NCBI GenBank assembly: GCA_963970005.1
Contig: CAXAMN010029016.1
Span: 112,937 to 176,936, forward strand
Reading direction: 5' to 3'
DNA: 64,000 nt
From: Durusdinium trenchii
Taxonomy: Eukaryota > Sar > Dinophyceae > Suessiales > Symbiodiniaceae
Translations under genes and position numbers: made by a program
Shown: positions 1 through 57,892 of the stretch, one piece after another
Numbering within the stretch: the stretch's first letter is position 1
Layout: each line of letters begins with the position of its first letter
The notes under the pieces: generated by a model
Told to the model about the DNA's origin: nothing
Databases searched by the model: none
The model's input: only the letters and a program-made list of their open reading frames with translations

Positions 1-1325
1 GTTGCTCTTCTGACTGCCGGTGATAAGCACTTATGATTATGATCAAAAGTTGTGATTGGTGATTGTCTCACAGTTATGATGATTTTCATAACACATTTGA
101 TGAAAAGTTGACAAGACGACCCCGTGGTCAAGTTCAATGGTGCATCAGCAAGATTGTAGTCCTGGAAATCAAGTCAATGTGTCATATCGCATCCTTCAAA
201 CGTCACCCACGAGCGTACACCACTTAAACCATCACCTCATAGAGAGGATATGGATTCCAACATATTCCAACCTGGTGTGCCATGGTCAAATGGTGTGCCC
301 TGCCGTTTTGTTCTTGCCTTTCCTGACCAGCTAGTTCAAGTCATGGAGTCCTCCCCGTCGTAGATCGATTGGCGTCGACTGATGAGCCACATCCACTTCA
401 AGAACCAGACATTGATGGCGCTCTGTCCCCCCCCCCCACTCTTCCAATGGCGGTGCTCCCTTCGGTCGGCCCAACACCTCCGAAGCTCCGCTCCCGGGGC
501 CCGCCGGGGCCCGCCCAGCCCGGTCCGCCGAGGCGCGATGGTCTTGCCACATCAAGTGCTGGATCGCGTGCCTACGCGCCGGATGGAGATCGGAGATCGA
601 AGAGGTGAGAGGCCGGATTTTTGGTGGCCAGCAGTCCACGAGGTGGAAGATCAGGATGGACCAAACATCGAAATCGGAATTAGATGGGTGAGGTTGTGGA
701 TGCCATTCTGTTGGTCCAAACAGGAGGTGTTTGGAAAAACCTGGAAAAACCTTCGGTCTATCCGAGCCTATCCAAGGATTCCAGTAAGAGAAGATGTATT
801 GTGGGTCGGGGGGGCTCTGATTCCCGTAGACCGCTACATACCGCTACTTAATGAACGGATACCTTCACATACCAACCCACCAACCCCAAACCGATTGGAA
901 TGTTCACATGCTTTCACATAGTGAGTGAGGTTTCTCACTTGGGAATGTTTGGGTCGGCACTTCTCGGCTTAAAAGGGTCAGCCCTGTGCCGCTCTTTGCT
1001 GTTCAGGAGCCCTGGAGGGAAAAGGTCACAGAGCTGCAAGCGATGGCATTTGTGCGGCTCGTGCATGTGCCCGAAGATACAAATCGCGCCCGGACACCTT
1101 GCAGAGTCGGGGGAGAAAGGCCAAAGAAATATCAGCTGCAGGTTTTATGGTGAACATGTGCTTCATGAAGAGACCCAGGAGAAGCAGCTAGCCACTGGCA
1201 CCTTGGGCACACCGGGCACTCCGTACTTCTTATCTCGTTCTTCGTACGGCTGACCGCCATGCACACCGTGCAAATCGTTTCGCCAAGAGGTGCAGGATCC
1301 TTCACGATGGATCCAGTACATGTGG

Positions 1326-1386
1326 TGGCTCTGTGAAACCCCCCAAGTGGATCGAATGGCTCTGTGAAACCCCTCAGTGGATCGAA
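1326..1386. repeat. Two-copy direct repeat
   Basis: GGCTCTGTGAAACCCC...GTGGATCGAA occurs twice in tandem, about 31 nt per unit. Confidence 0.8.
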
Positions 1387-2988
1387 AAGAACCCGCCAGT
1401 TCACCAGTGGTTCACCGTAAACCGACCCGGTCTGACTATCTGGGACTACGTTCGGTTGGTCACGTGACCCGGTCACAGACCCCTCACGGCCGAAGTGTTA
1501 GTTCACCTGGTTCCGAGCGGGTTCTCAGGTGCTAAGACCTAAGTTCCTTGCAGCTGGAAGCTGGAGTCCGGCTTCGGGGGTCCGGCCCCAGGGATGCGGT
1601 CATCCCGGAACCATGATCCGTACCCATCAATTCCGGACCTGTCTGGGACTGGCATCGGTACATACCTTGGGGTGGGGTCACCTGGGGTGAATGAGGTGTA
1701 TGTTGTTAAATACCCTAATTGCATGGAGTGTTCGGGTAATGTTGACAATCGGTTCATGAAGCCCCCCTCTCTCCTGGATGGTCGCCTCTCCAGGTTTGGG
1801 GGAAGCTTTGTTCATCGACGTTTTGCAGTTGACGAATGTGGATGGTCACCATCCATCACATTGCGTCACCATCCAATGTTCAAGAATGTACACACCTGTT
1901 TCTTTCCGCCGCTGCGGCACTGAGTCACGAAACGACTTCCAATCACTCGTTCTTCTACGTCGACACCGGGTCGATATATTTCCACCTCCACCGGCCAACA
2001 AGGGCGGCCTTTTGGGGAAAGACTCTCCACCGAGGGCTTTAAGGGGATTGTCAAACCACCAGCCAGCCACACACATACACACAAACCATCGCCAAAGCAC
2101 GCAGAGGCCAGCAACCCCTTGATGCGGCACCGGAGCTCCTGCCGTGATCCAAACAGGCGAAACGGATGAAACGTATGACCATCAGATCGAACACATGCAC
2201 CAGGATGAAAGCCGTTGCAGCAGGAAGACTCCTGTACCTGGAGCTTCCCAGTGACCTTGATAATCTTTATATAGATCCCCTGGTGCGTTCGGCCACTCAG
2301 AATAGGCCTGTAAAGGGTCACTTAGGGACTCCAAGCTGAGGCCACGAGCTTTCGGCCACACGCAGTGACACGCACAGCCATCATCTACTCGCCCTGGGGC
2401 TCTGGTGCGACCTGCGCATAGCACAGCCCTTCGTGTTCACCGAAGTGATGGGATGGTGGACTCTCACCCAGGCCGCTAGTCTATAACACCTAAAGTCTAG
2501 TCTATGTCTGGATCAGCAAGTGACCCACCCGTCTCCAATCCGGCCATCCGAACTCCGCCACTCCCAGCAAGTCCTCCACATCCTCCATCTGCTCTTCCCC
2601 TAACCGATCGCCCCACCACTCGTAGCCTGGGCACCAAGGGGAGGAGATCGATCAGGCAGATGGGTCAACCAACGATTCCGCGCGCGGAATCGTGCGGGCT
2701 CTTGCTGGGAATCGCGTTGGGACCCACTACGGGGAGAAAGCATGAGAAATCAACTCGGGGAGGGTGGTGCCTCAAGCAGACAGATCGGGACCAATGCTGT
2801 TCTCCGTCTGTCTTAGTGTCAATTGCACAACTGTTGATCCTGAGGTCATGAGTCAGATCAGCGATATTTGACAAGACATCGAGACAGCTTCCCACCCAAA
2901 ACGAGTCAACCTTGCGTCTATCCTGCAGTAACAGTGTATGATGATGGTAAAGGCCCTGTTCAAGAATAGTCTGTTAATTGTTTACTGA

Positions 2989-3043
2989 CTGCTACGATGT
3001 CTTCCAGCGACAGGCCCAAAACAATTGGAAGACATCGTAGCAG
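2989..3043. repeat. Perfect 18-bp inverted repeat (hairpin)
   Basis: CTGCTACGATGTCTTCCA at 2989-3006 is exactly complementary to 3026-3043 with a 19-nt loop. A third partial copy, CGATGTCTTCCA, lies at 3107-3118, and flanking words are also duplicated, so this looks like a local inverted duplication. Confidence 0.9.
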
Positions 3044-4403
3044 CTGACTGATCGTCTGTTTATTGTACGAACGCACAGACCCCAAACGAGTCCCACTAGG
3101 TCGAAGCGATGTCTTCCAACTTCCGAACGAAGAAAACGCCACGACGACTCCGATGCCAAGTCACGCACTCCGATGCTCAAGAGCGCTTTGGTGAAGTCTT
3201 TTCCTGCCGAAGAAAGAGAGAGATCCGAATTGGGTGAGATTTCAGCCAAAGGCTTGGAGGAATAGATGTTTGCTGTACTTTTTCATGAACATTCATGAAC
3301 CATGTCTCACTCTTTTGTGATGTGATTCTCATCATCACCCACCGTCACATCCATGTCTCACTCTACCGTCACATCATGCCCCGGCGGCTTGGGAGGTCTG
3401 GAGGTCTGGAGGTCTCCGCTCCTTTGAAGAGTTGCTCTTCACGTCCGGCTTTGGGATTTCCACCTCAGGCGCCATCGTGGGTGTGTTGGCCAAGGGCACT
3501 GGCAAGGTTGGCCAAGGTTTGTGGCAAGCCTTCCTAGACCAAGTGAAAAATCAAGAGTGTATTGCTAATTGATAATTATGATACTTTTGACTCCAACATG
3601 GAGAACTTAACAGTTGTGAAGATTGCTGCTCCATTGGAACTGGCTCACTGGCTGCCTCTCTTCCTCCCTCCCTCATCCATGAGCAAGACTTACCATCGCT
3701 CACTCAAGCAAAACTGAAAAGAAAATAGCTCTGAAAAAGAAAGAAAAACAACTCATGTGACATGTGTCCTTTTTGAGGGCCAGCTGCAAATTAATGCACA
3801 AACAATCCACGGTGCTTTGATGTCCCTTGCAACAAGTCACTCCCTTTTGGAGAACAACCAAAAAGGATCTGTAACCTGAGCACCTGAGCAGATCCAAAGA
3901 AGACTGCTCCCGCACTGGACGCAACATACCTCACACACATACCTCCACAGTGCCACGCCCCGTTCTAAGCCAGGTGCGCACATCAACCAGGAGCTTCACA
4001 TCTAGCGAGGAGAGCTGCCACAAATAGACCTGCTGGGGCTAGGCCGCACACGCCGGTCACGGTCGTCTGCCACCAGTCACGCACCGTCTCGACGTCTCGA
4101 TGTTCTGCACATGCCATACAAGTGGTGTATCAATAGGGTATACATGGGTGTATACATCTTACACCACATGGGTATACCACATATTACGTGTATCATATTG
4201 ATGGTTCCATATGGTTCCATATACCATGTGGTGTAATATGATATTATATGGAACCATAAATATGTATATTGGGTCTATCCTGATACCTGGGCCCAGTGGA
4301 TGATGATGGTTAGGTTGCAGGCCTTGTTTAAAAGTAGTGATTTGCTTATTTACGGGTCCTGTTACAGGTAAGTTCGGATAGACCCCATGTGTATATATAT
4401 ATA

Positions 4404-4495
4404 CCCTATAGGGCTCCAACCACCTTCTGAGGAGATGGTTGGGGTGGGTTTGGGGGGTCTAACCACCTTCTGAGGAGATGGTTGGAGCCCTAGGG
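4404..4495. mobile_element. Short palindromic element, CCCTAGG family, copy A
   Basis: It begins CCCTATAGGGCTCCAACC and ends GGTTGGAGCCCTAGGG, so the termini are inverted repeats, with AACCACCTTCTGAGGAGATG occurring twice inside. Both sides are TATATA. It looks like a miniature inverted-repeat or introner-like element. Confidence 0.7.
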
Positions 4496-4764
4496 ATATA
4501 TATATATATATGATGTTATATCATGTTGAATTCATTTGATATGCTCCATTGACCTCATCTGCTCCATGCCTGTGGAAACCAAACGACTCCCCACCCACCT
4601 CCCGGCTGACCCGCCAGGTGCCCAGGGTGTAGACCTGATCAAGTGGACCACCGGGGTGGTATAAGGAGAATGGTCCAATCGGGGTCAAACAGGTGTCTTT
4701 TCTAAAGTACCATCATGATGCTTCTGTTTTACCACTAGATCCTTCTGTTTTAGAATGGCATGGT

Positions 4765-6386
4765 TTAACCACCATCCTTCTGTTTGACCGGGCGTGGACC
4801 ACTTTTTTGGGGGGGGTTGTTCTTCTGCTTCGATACTTTGTTGGATGTTGGAAGTTTAGCGATCTTTCCTTCGCGTTGATGTGTTATGTTGGGGGGGTTC
4901 TGCGGCGTGTTCGTCATAACATGCACTCTCATCACATTTATTGGATGAGACAACGATTCGTTCAGGTTTGTTGCGATTTCTTGTTCGGTTTGCTTTAAAG
5001 GGATTAGTTCATGCATATTTTACTAAGCTATTGTGAATCAATTGTGCTTATGAATTCCACTTCCCTATTCCATCCCACCATTATTCAATGGCACGCACGG
5101 ATCTGTCTCAGACAAGTTAAGTTGTGTGTGTGTGCGTGTGTCACTTGGCTCATCCATTGCCATTGATAGTGGGGTTGGGCTTACAATCATAGGGAGGAAG
5201 TCTCCATCATGGCTGAGTTTCTCACCACAATCGATGATGATGTTTTTGTTTGTGAGGCGTTCGTTTTCATAATGGAAAACCTGAGAAGCAAACATATTAT
5301 CAAACTGAAACATATCATTTATGTACACCTTCCCGTCCTTTCAACCTATAAAAATGTTATGCCAAGACAACATCGACTTCCTCATTGTCTGGTGAAGGCA
5401 TAGGATGACATCTTACAAAATACATCTCTTATCTCTTCCTGTGATTCCTGTGTTTAAATGTTTCTCTGTCTCATTGGTGTCCATCCTCAATATCAATTTC
5501 AAAATCAACGCATGCACCTAAATGCCGCTATAGAAATAAGGGGCGGCAGTTGTGCTGAACCAACTGACCAACACGGTCATCAGTGTGTAATGGTTTTGTT
5601 ATAGTTCTGTCATTCCTCTTCGTGTTTGTCTTCATCAAACAAAAATGTTCATGATTTTGTTTCACAGGGTCACGGTTGATTGCACCATACTCTGCGAACT
5701 GGCTTGATGACCAAAGCCTTTACTGGGAAAGGATAAATGGATACAAAACCACAATCAGGGGTTGTCTTTCGTAACGGTTTTCATTTGTTCTCTGTCCTCG
5801 TTTTCATCAACTGCTAATTCTTTCCAGTAACCCACTTCCTCTTACTGTACTAGCGCACTTGTTTAAGTCGATGGTTCCTCCTCTTCCAGTTCTCTGATGA
5901 CTTTGTCGATTTCATCCATACCCATGGTCTTGCATTGGTTCTCTTACTCTTGCCCTTGTGTGTCTGATTGAAGCAGTTTCAAACTCGAGGACTGGCGCGT
6001 ATTGCAAACACGTAGTGGAGTCAACTCAGGTTCAATAGTGGGGCACCCAACGGAAGAGAGCTAGTTGTTGAGGTTATGAACAGACTTTTGTATGAAGTTT
6101 CCTCTGTATATAAGCTTTTCGATTTAGTGGCAGGTGGGAGTATCGGCCTCGCTTGCAAAGATGCCAAAACTGCCGCCGAACCGGGGATTGCGACAATGAG
6201 ATTCATAGATGCGCCAAAGATGGTCGGGTTTGTCTCGGATGATGTCTCCATTTCGGTGGGATTGGGTGTCATATGGTTGAGCCAGAGTTTAGAAACGCAA
6301 TCTCCAAGTGTGCTCGAAACAATACCAAATTTTTCTGAGATGCTTCCAAAGGGATCGGGCTTTCGTTATGGAGATGATACGTAATT
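4765..6386 (-). pseudogene. Decayed peptide-like block, minus strand, unidentified
   Basis: The minus strand reads as pieces of normal-looking protein broken by stops and frame changes. From 5' to 3': ASMNLIVAIPGSAAVLASLQ near 6200, then MGMDEIDKVIRELEEEEPST, YWKELAVDENEDREQMK, DFEIDIEDG, HPMPSPDNEEVDVVLA, VYINDMFQFDNMFASQ, and MHELIPLKQTEQEIATNL near 5000. Several in-frame TAA codons separate otherwise continuous stretches. The block looks less GC-rich than its surroundings. It may be an old mobile element or pseudogene; I could not name the protein. Confidence 0.35.
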
Positions 6387-9038
6387 CAACAAAATTGCAC
6401 CTGACTCTGACTAAACCAGCAGGCAACATGTTGAAAACTGGGAGGAACTCCTAAACCTATGCTCCACATCCAGCACCCAAACCAGAAATGCAACCTTTTT
6501 TCCCTACTTGTAAGCCCCTTTCTCACATCGGAAGTTACGTCGCGCTCCATCGGAAAACGCGGAGCTTCTTCCGCTCAGTTGGGGTTCTTCTGAGTGCTCC
6601 AACTTTGCGCACCTCTCGACCTGCGAAGTCGACCGACGGCGAAAGCACCGATTTGGGCGATGAATCGTGCGAAACGTGCGTGAGAAGTCGACCGGACCGA
6701 TTGTGCCTGTCAAAAAGAAAGGAATCCAGGAAAGTATTGTTTGTTGCATGCTTTGTTTGCATGTGTTTTTTTTTTCTGGAAGTGTGTGAATGTTCCTGCG
6801 GTTGGCGGGCTTCTTGGTCACGTGTCCTCTTCCAAACATTGTTGTTGCATACACTGGTAGTATTGATGAATTGCATAGGACTCCTTTGGCGTGATGCCAT
6901 GTTGCACAATGCAGCATACCTTGATGCCCAAATTCAACAATCTCCCAGTCATCTATTTGAAGCATCGTCAACTAGGTGACTACGAAAACTCCACCCAAGT
7001 GCCATCCTGCCTTCGGGTTTCTCTTCCTTCCGAGACCAGCGAGTGGCCCGCGGCTTGGCGTCTGGCCGCGGGTTGGCAACTGGGACGATTTCTGTGCAGT
7101 AGGAGTCTAGGAGGAGTCAATAACCATCCGGCGTTATCATACTCGTTCAATATACAGTTAAGATGTTAAGATCAGGTAAAGAAAAAAAGTCATAAGGCTG
7201 ACCTACAAGCCTATAAGTGTGTCCTCCTAAAGTCACCCTTCTTGGATCTTGGACTCCCCTCCTCCCAGGTGCGATGCAACTCCCAGCCTGGTAGCGACGC
7301 GAAGAAGTCACCCGTCGGGGTACACATCACCCGCTGTGCCGTGGGCGAGCCACTGCGCTCCGCTGCGCGGGGCTTAGATGCATGGCGGTCCGGTGTGAAG
7401 GTGTTCTGAGTGAGCTATGGTGAGCTCTGCAGGCTTTGGTTGCACCAGACAGTCTGGCCCTTGTGGGTGCACATTGCGTGGCACCTTCCCCTTCTTTGCC
7501 CTTTTCTGTTCGATGTTCTTCCAAATGTCACTTCTCAAGTGCCTCAGCATGGCATGGCACTCCATGCAGTCCAGTGTCCTGTTGCGATCGGCTTGTTTCC
7601 GCGTCACGTGATGCACAGCGATGGATGTTTTTCTACGTGTCAGCTGGCCACGAAGGGGCCTTGTTCCTCCCATTTCCAAGTTGGGTTGGATCCTGAAACA
7701 TCTATAGCTCATGTATATATATATATATATGCTAATGCTGATCATTGATTGCAAACACATGTTACATGTCTCATTATGTCTCTACAAAAATAATTATTGC
7801 ATCTCATGTTTCTGTTTGTGGCTTCAAAGGCCAATGCCTTGTCAACATGACCAGCACATACTTCTGCTGGCCCTGACAGACCAGCTTTGAGCCAACGCGG
7901 CAAAGAGCTTTTGACTCAAGCCCCGAAACATGCAGAGCCTCAAATGTCACCAAGGGTGACATGTCTCTTCCGTGGCTACTCCCCTGACTGCTGAACATGC
8001 AATGTCACCCACCCACAGCCTCCTGCAAAAGAAGCATTTTCGGTCAACATGTTGTAGGCTGCCCTCAAAATGGTGAGAGCAACGCCTCTGGGGCAAGGGG
8101 ATGCTGGGACACGAATGGACCCTGGTGGCAAGCTGTCTTGGATTTCGGTGCCACGGTCATTTAACATTGGATCAATATAATCCAGATGAACGCGCCAAAG
8201 CAAATTATAGATGAACCATGACATACCATGACCCATGAGCAAGATGTTTGCTCAACCAGATGATTCCTTTGTGCTAGCTGCTAGAGGTGGAGCGTTGGCC
8301 GGTCATTTTCGCCCGAACGCGTTCTTCGCCCGCTGCTAAGCGGGCGGGTAACCCGGCCGGGGGAACCCCCACACTGCTGGAGGAGGTGCAGGTCACCTGA
8401 GAAGGAGGTTGAAGGTGTTGGTGAAAATCTCGGTCATCATCAACAACACCTTGTTGTTGGAGGAAATTTTCCAACAACAACAACAACATCCTTCATCCAG
8501 AGAAGGAATATGATACCATCTGTGTTTGAGCCTTTTGATCAGTTCCCAGCACATTGAACCCCTAGAAGCGTTTCGGAATCTGAAGCAACTGAAGGAAAGG
8601 CAGAAAGCTGGTGGCAAAGTGACTTCCGGCAGAAGCACTGCATATGCCCAAACACGTCCCAGAGCCAGAAATATTGATTGGGATGGATTGCACTGACGCA
8701 CATGGGTTAAAAACCAATGAGCACTGCTCTGAATGGCCCAGTATGTCACTGAATGAAGCGTTGTCCTGTTGGTTATATATGCCCAACTAAAAACCACCCC
8801 GAACTGATCGGCTTAGATATGCCAGTCCCAAGTGCAGGTCAGGTCTGGGAGAAGAGACGCTCGCAGTGCAGAAAGTGCGTCCCAAGTCCGGACCGGCTTC
8901 GGTGAACATGTTGTAGATTGAATTGTGTTGATATCTACAAAATATATACACTGTATCTCACTGTATCTAAGTATACAATTCACTGTTTTGAACATAATTG
9001 TGAACATATAATACACTGTATCTCATCAAAATTATATA
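6387..9038. other. No recognisable gene
   Basis: Only overlapping short frames. A GC-rich patch at 6540-6720 is open on both strands and could hide an exon. A GTTGTT/AACAAC inverted stretch lies near 8450-8490. Confidence 0.4.
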
Positions 9039-9127
9039 CCCTAGGGCTCCAAGGACCTTAGAAGGTGGGACTGGGGTGGGTTTAGCGGGTCTAAATACCT
9101 TCGAAGGAGGTAGTTGGAGCCCTAGGG
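9039..9127. mobile_element. Short palindromic element, CCCTAGG family, copy B
   Basis: CCCTAGGGCTCCAAGGACC at the left and TAGTTGGAGCCCTAGGG at the right, with GGTGGG-TTTAGCGGGTCTAA in the middle corresponding to copy A. Confidence 0.7.
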
Positions 9128-9416
9128 ATAAGATAATATGTATTAATATGTATATTTGGCCTATCAATGGACCCTCGGACCATCTTCCACCCAAGCACCG
9201 GTTGGCCATTCGGGGTCCGCCATACTGTTGGACCTCGCCATCCAGACGCTCCGAAACGAATCCTGCCCCCCAGTCCCACACATCTTCATCAATCCCCAAA
9301 ATGATCACTTTTTTGGAGGAGGATGCTGAGAGGGACTCTGAGAAGGACCTGGCATGTTGAAGGGTTTGGTGAGCGTGCTCAACGGGTCGCGCTGCTTCCC
9401 GAGCGACCCCCAGGCC

Positions 9417-9497
9417 TCATTTGGCAGCTCCGAAGCCTCCACTGGCCGCACCCTGCTCGGGGAGCGTTGACGTCGAGGTCTGCGCGCGCCCCGCCAT
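9417..9497 (-). CDS. Possible terminal PRP2 exon
   Basis: A GC-rich phase-0 frame after GCGAAG: MAGRAQTSTSTLPEQG, then AASGGFGAAK and a TGA stop. Prp2 proteins end about 20 to 40 residues after the APHYY block with a variable tail, so this would fit in position and phase. There is no conserved motif to confirm it, and both strands are open here. Confidence 0.25.
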   Translation of the reverse strand: MAGRAQTSTSTLPEQGAASGGFGAAK

Positions 9498-10982
9498 CTT
9501 CGCCGTGTGGCCGATATTGCAAAGGGATACCCATCGGTGAAGACAGGATGAAAAAAAAGGATACACATACCTTGCACGGATTCACAACTTTTGATTGGAT
9601 GAGATTGGATGCATGTCTTAGGCTGGCCGGTTGACTCTTCAATCCGACCTGCGGCAGCACTCTCCCAAGCCAAACATCCGAGCATTCTGCTAAACATATG
9701 CAAACATCCCCTTTCTATCAGCAGTCTTTACTATAGAGCAGTCGTAGTCGCTTGGGACGGAAGCCTGTATGTCAAGGAAGCTACATCCTAGGCCTGGCAA
9801 ATGCGAGGTGAACACGAAAACAAAACTGACGTATATCATATATACCCACAGACCATCTTCTTATTACATGTAAAACAAGTGCACTTTGAATATCTTGTTT
9901 AACCTGCAAAATAGATCAACATATCACATCAAGTGATGAAGTCGACTTCTGTGGACCACCCAGTCATCCAAGTGAAACACAAATCCAAAAACTAGAGGCG
10001 ACACCAGTCAAGGACGCAAGACCAATGTGGAACTTGCCAAACCATGATTCATGAGAAAAATGCGTACCCATTACTTCCATGATGCCTATCCTGTACTACA
10101 TTACTCATTTTGGATCTCCAATCCCCGGACCCCCACGATGTTCCACGAGTCCAGCTCCCACCAACGCGGAGTCGTTTTACGCTTAAACGCATGCCTGGCC
10201 CTTAGGCATTTTGCCCTTGAAGCCATCCAGGTCCTGACATGGGACAATTGCTTAAACGAATTGTTTGTGGAAAAAGGTGGAAGATCGTACTCTGCCCATT
10301 TCTTGCATGGCCGGCATCCTCCTTCTGAGGAAGGGTTGCATCTTCAACACAGTTTGCGTGTGAGCTTCCGGGGTTGAGCAAAATATCTATAGTTCCATGT
10401 GAGATCATGAGACGTTGCTGCCGAAACCCACGCACACAAGGATGGCTTTGGCCATCCCTCCTTACAGTTTGCATGGTTTCGTGTCGTGTCGACCTCAATT
10501 GCATACACTCCAGCGACAGAAGGCTGCCAGCTGAAACCCCACCCGAATCCAAATAGATCCAAGCAATGTTTTTTTCCAAGTGTTGAACACCCGCCCTCAG
10601 GCCACCCTAAGTTTGCGAACAGAAACTGGTCCACTTGCACAGGCTTGCGAATCTCTGAAATGCTCTCAAGGTGAACAAATATCATGCAAGTATCATTTAG
10701 TGGTCGCTGAAAGTCGAAGCTCGGTTGGGCCATCAAATCAGAGCTTGGTTCTTCAAATCAGAGGAAGCACCGAAAGCACCTGTGGATATATAACTCCAGT
10801 CGGCCGTATTCGTTTCTAAAATACACAATGGATGATGAACAACTGTGATGGTAAAAAACTCATATTAAAACATGTTGAAATGTCCACATGTGTTTGTCCA
10901 CCAGGTTCATCCTGTCTTCCAATTTTCAGACATCTTCAGCTGCTCCGACCCTCAAGTGAACACCTGCGCATATAGACCCCGC

Positions 10983-55430
<44,448 letters not shown>

Positions 55431-57726
55431 CTGGATTCGGATCCCAAAAGAAGCCAGCCCATCCAAAAACCGCACGCGGGTTCAGAGGGTCCTTTCAAGA
55501 TCAGTTTCAATGTGAACACATCCCAAAAAAACCTATCATTTACCGTATTTGTTGGTCCAAACTGCCTGACTAAGCAATGGTTGGGCTAGTTGGAACTGTG
55601 TTTCTCTCTGGAGGTGTGCGAGTCAGAAACGCCTCAAACAGTTACAGCAACCCCCCTTAGTTCTCCACCTCATCTCCACCTCTTCTCGGCATCTCACCCC
55701 ACCGGTCACCCCGGTGGTGACCCATCTCACGTGGCCCTCCACGCTCCGCTCCTGTGCTGTTGGCTTCTGCGTCTCCGCCATGGCGGGGCGCGGTGCGGAA
55801 CGGCAATGGCCGGCCGTCTCTCAAGGCCCTCAGAGATTGGAACTCACGGAGTTTGTAGCTGAAACAAAATGGTAGGACAAAACAATCTACATCTACATCT
55901 AGGCCAAATTGTAGGGTTAGTTGTTGACTGCAACAACTGGCTGAGTGAAGAAGTGGAAACCCACGCTCTCGGGATCTCTCGGGGTGTTGCTTTCAGCACA
56001 CGGGGACTCGGGCACATCTGCTGACCGTGTTGGTTGATTGATTTCTGGCGGTCCATCGATGGTGCACTCCATCGATGGGTTGCTGAATTTCTTCTGGAGT
56101 GTCACTCCTGCTGCTGCTTCGAATTCAGCTTGGCAGGCTGCATGCGGCCAGCAACTGTTGGTCTCAATTTGACACTGTTCCAATACACAGTTCTTGGATG
56201 TTCTTGGTATTTAATAAGATCAACTCAGCTCGACACAGCAAAGTGAGCCGGAAACAGCACAGCGGTCACCTTGTCCTGTTTCCCTCATGTCATATACGTC
56301 ACCCGAACGTCAAGAAAAGGCCTTCACCGACTAGGCTCGAGCCACTTCGCCAAACGTTTGCCGGAAATTCCGGAAGGCTTTGGAAGAGTGCTTCACCAAC
56401 GGGAGGTGAAATGCTGCTTTGAAAAGCAAGAATATATCATGGGCCCGTGGACATGGGCCCCAACTCCTTGAACATCAACAAATACTATGTAAGTCGAATG
56501 TAGGGACCTGCAAAGGGAAGGAACAGCCATCTCTTGACTGCCCTTGAGCAGAGGCTCCCTCAGCTTTCTGGCACTCAGTACTTCGTACATGTCTGCACGA
56601 TGGGTGATCTTCCTCCATCTGCGCAGCTGGCAGAGTGCGGGTGGTCCAATGGCTAGCAAAGGAAGCTTGAAGATGCTGCCGACTGATTGGCTTTCCCGCT
56701 CTGGTTGTGAGCGACCATGAGCCACGGAACAACCCAAGCAGCACAGAGCATCAAAAGATGAGTGGGAACTCAAACGAGCAATGTCATGGTGTATAGACAG
56801 CCATGATTGGGAAATAAGTCCTGGAGTGGGAGGTGGGCACAAAACCCTTCAGTTGATGCGAGAATGTTCCACACGGGATGGCCATCTGAAAGGAAGAGAG
56901 GAAACCCTGTTCCTTTGTGTAAATACTTAGAAATCCTTGGACTCTACCGAAGTCTTCAAAACAACTTACCCCCACTTGCCTCCGCACCCGCCAGCCACAA
57001 GCGCCGCGCCCCTCCTTTTTTGGCGCTGCTTTCACTCAGCGCCACCTGAGGAGACACAGGAGAGGAGACACAGGAGTTCAGCCACCACCTGGTTTCGACA
57101 AGGTTTGGAGTCCATGACTCCATATGTATGGAACTGTTTCGTCCATTTACCCCAGACTCCATTTACCCCCATGCCATGTTGCGACCGAAAACCTTGATGG
57201 TCTCCGAGAGGATTTTGGAAGGTCTCGGACACAGAAAGAAGCCGTGACCGGGTCCGCCCATGTCCTCCTGCGGACGGTGGAACCCTCCTCGTGATCACAC
57301 GGGTGGCCCGGTGAGGGCCACGGGTGGCCCACTCGTCTGAAAAGAAATGGAGACACCTGACGGACTCAAAGAGTGTCCAAACACGTTGGGTCCAATTCTA
57401 CGATTCTACAAGAAATGCCATGTGTCCCCAACTTGCCCAGTACGGCCACCTTTTTCAAGCATTTGTTCGTTCCATTTTGTTCGTTCTTGTTGAGCAGCCG
57501 CCCATTCCCACCCTGTGAAAAGAACACCTTCAACGAGGTTCCCCAAGAAGATTTATATGAACATGGAGGTCCATCCCCCGTGAACTAGGCAAAAAGAAAA
57601 AAAGAACTCGCTTGACCAGCCCCTTTGTTTTTCGGCTTGGTTTTCCAAATACGTTTGGATCGCACGAACACCACATGCTATTTTTCCCGCAAGCATTGCG
57701 AAGGGTTCTTCCGGAAAACCCCTTGA
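55431..57726. other. Region upstream of the recognised PRP2 exons
   Basis: The missing 5' exons of PRP2 probably lie here or further upstream. Candidates without proof are a minus-strand ATG frame beginning MAETQKPTAQERSVEG at about 55782 and a short VALSESS frame near 57047. Confidence 0.4.
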
Positions 57727-57840
57727 ACACTGACACTTCGACACTTACACTTACACACTGACACTTCTACCACAGTTGCACTACATACACTGACACTTCG
57801 ACACTTACACTTACACACTGACACTTCCACCACAGTGTAA
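57727..57840. repeat. Direct repeat, about 60-bp period, two copies
   Basis: GACACTTCGACACTTACACT followed by TACACACTGACACTTC and CACAGT occurs twice, with a 15-nt spacer. Confidence 0.85.
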
Positions 57841-57892
57841 GTGGAAGAGCGAAAGCATCCAAGTGCAAAGTATGCAAGTGTCAAAGTATGCA

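Larger units (their letters stand above)
1..4403. other. No recognisable gene
   Basis: A GC-rich patch at 360-640 has open frames on both strands (one minus frame contains HLMWQDHRASADRAGRAPAG), but no motif I recognise. The remainder is repeat-poor intergenic-type sequence with AT-rich palindromic stretches at 4140-4260. Confidence 0.5.
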
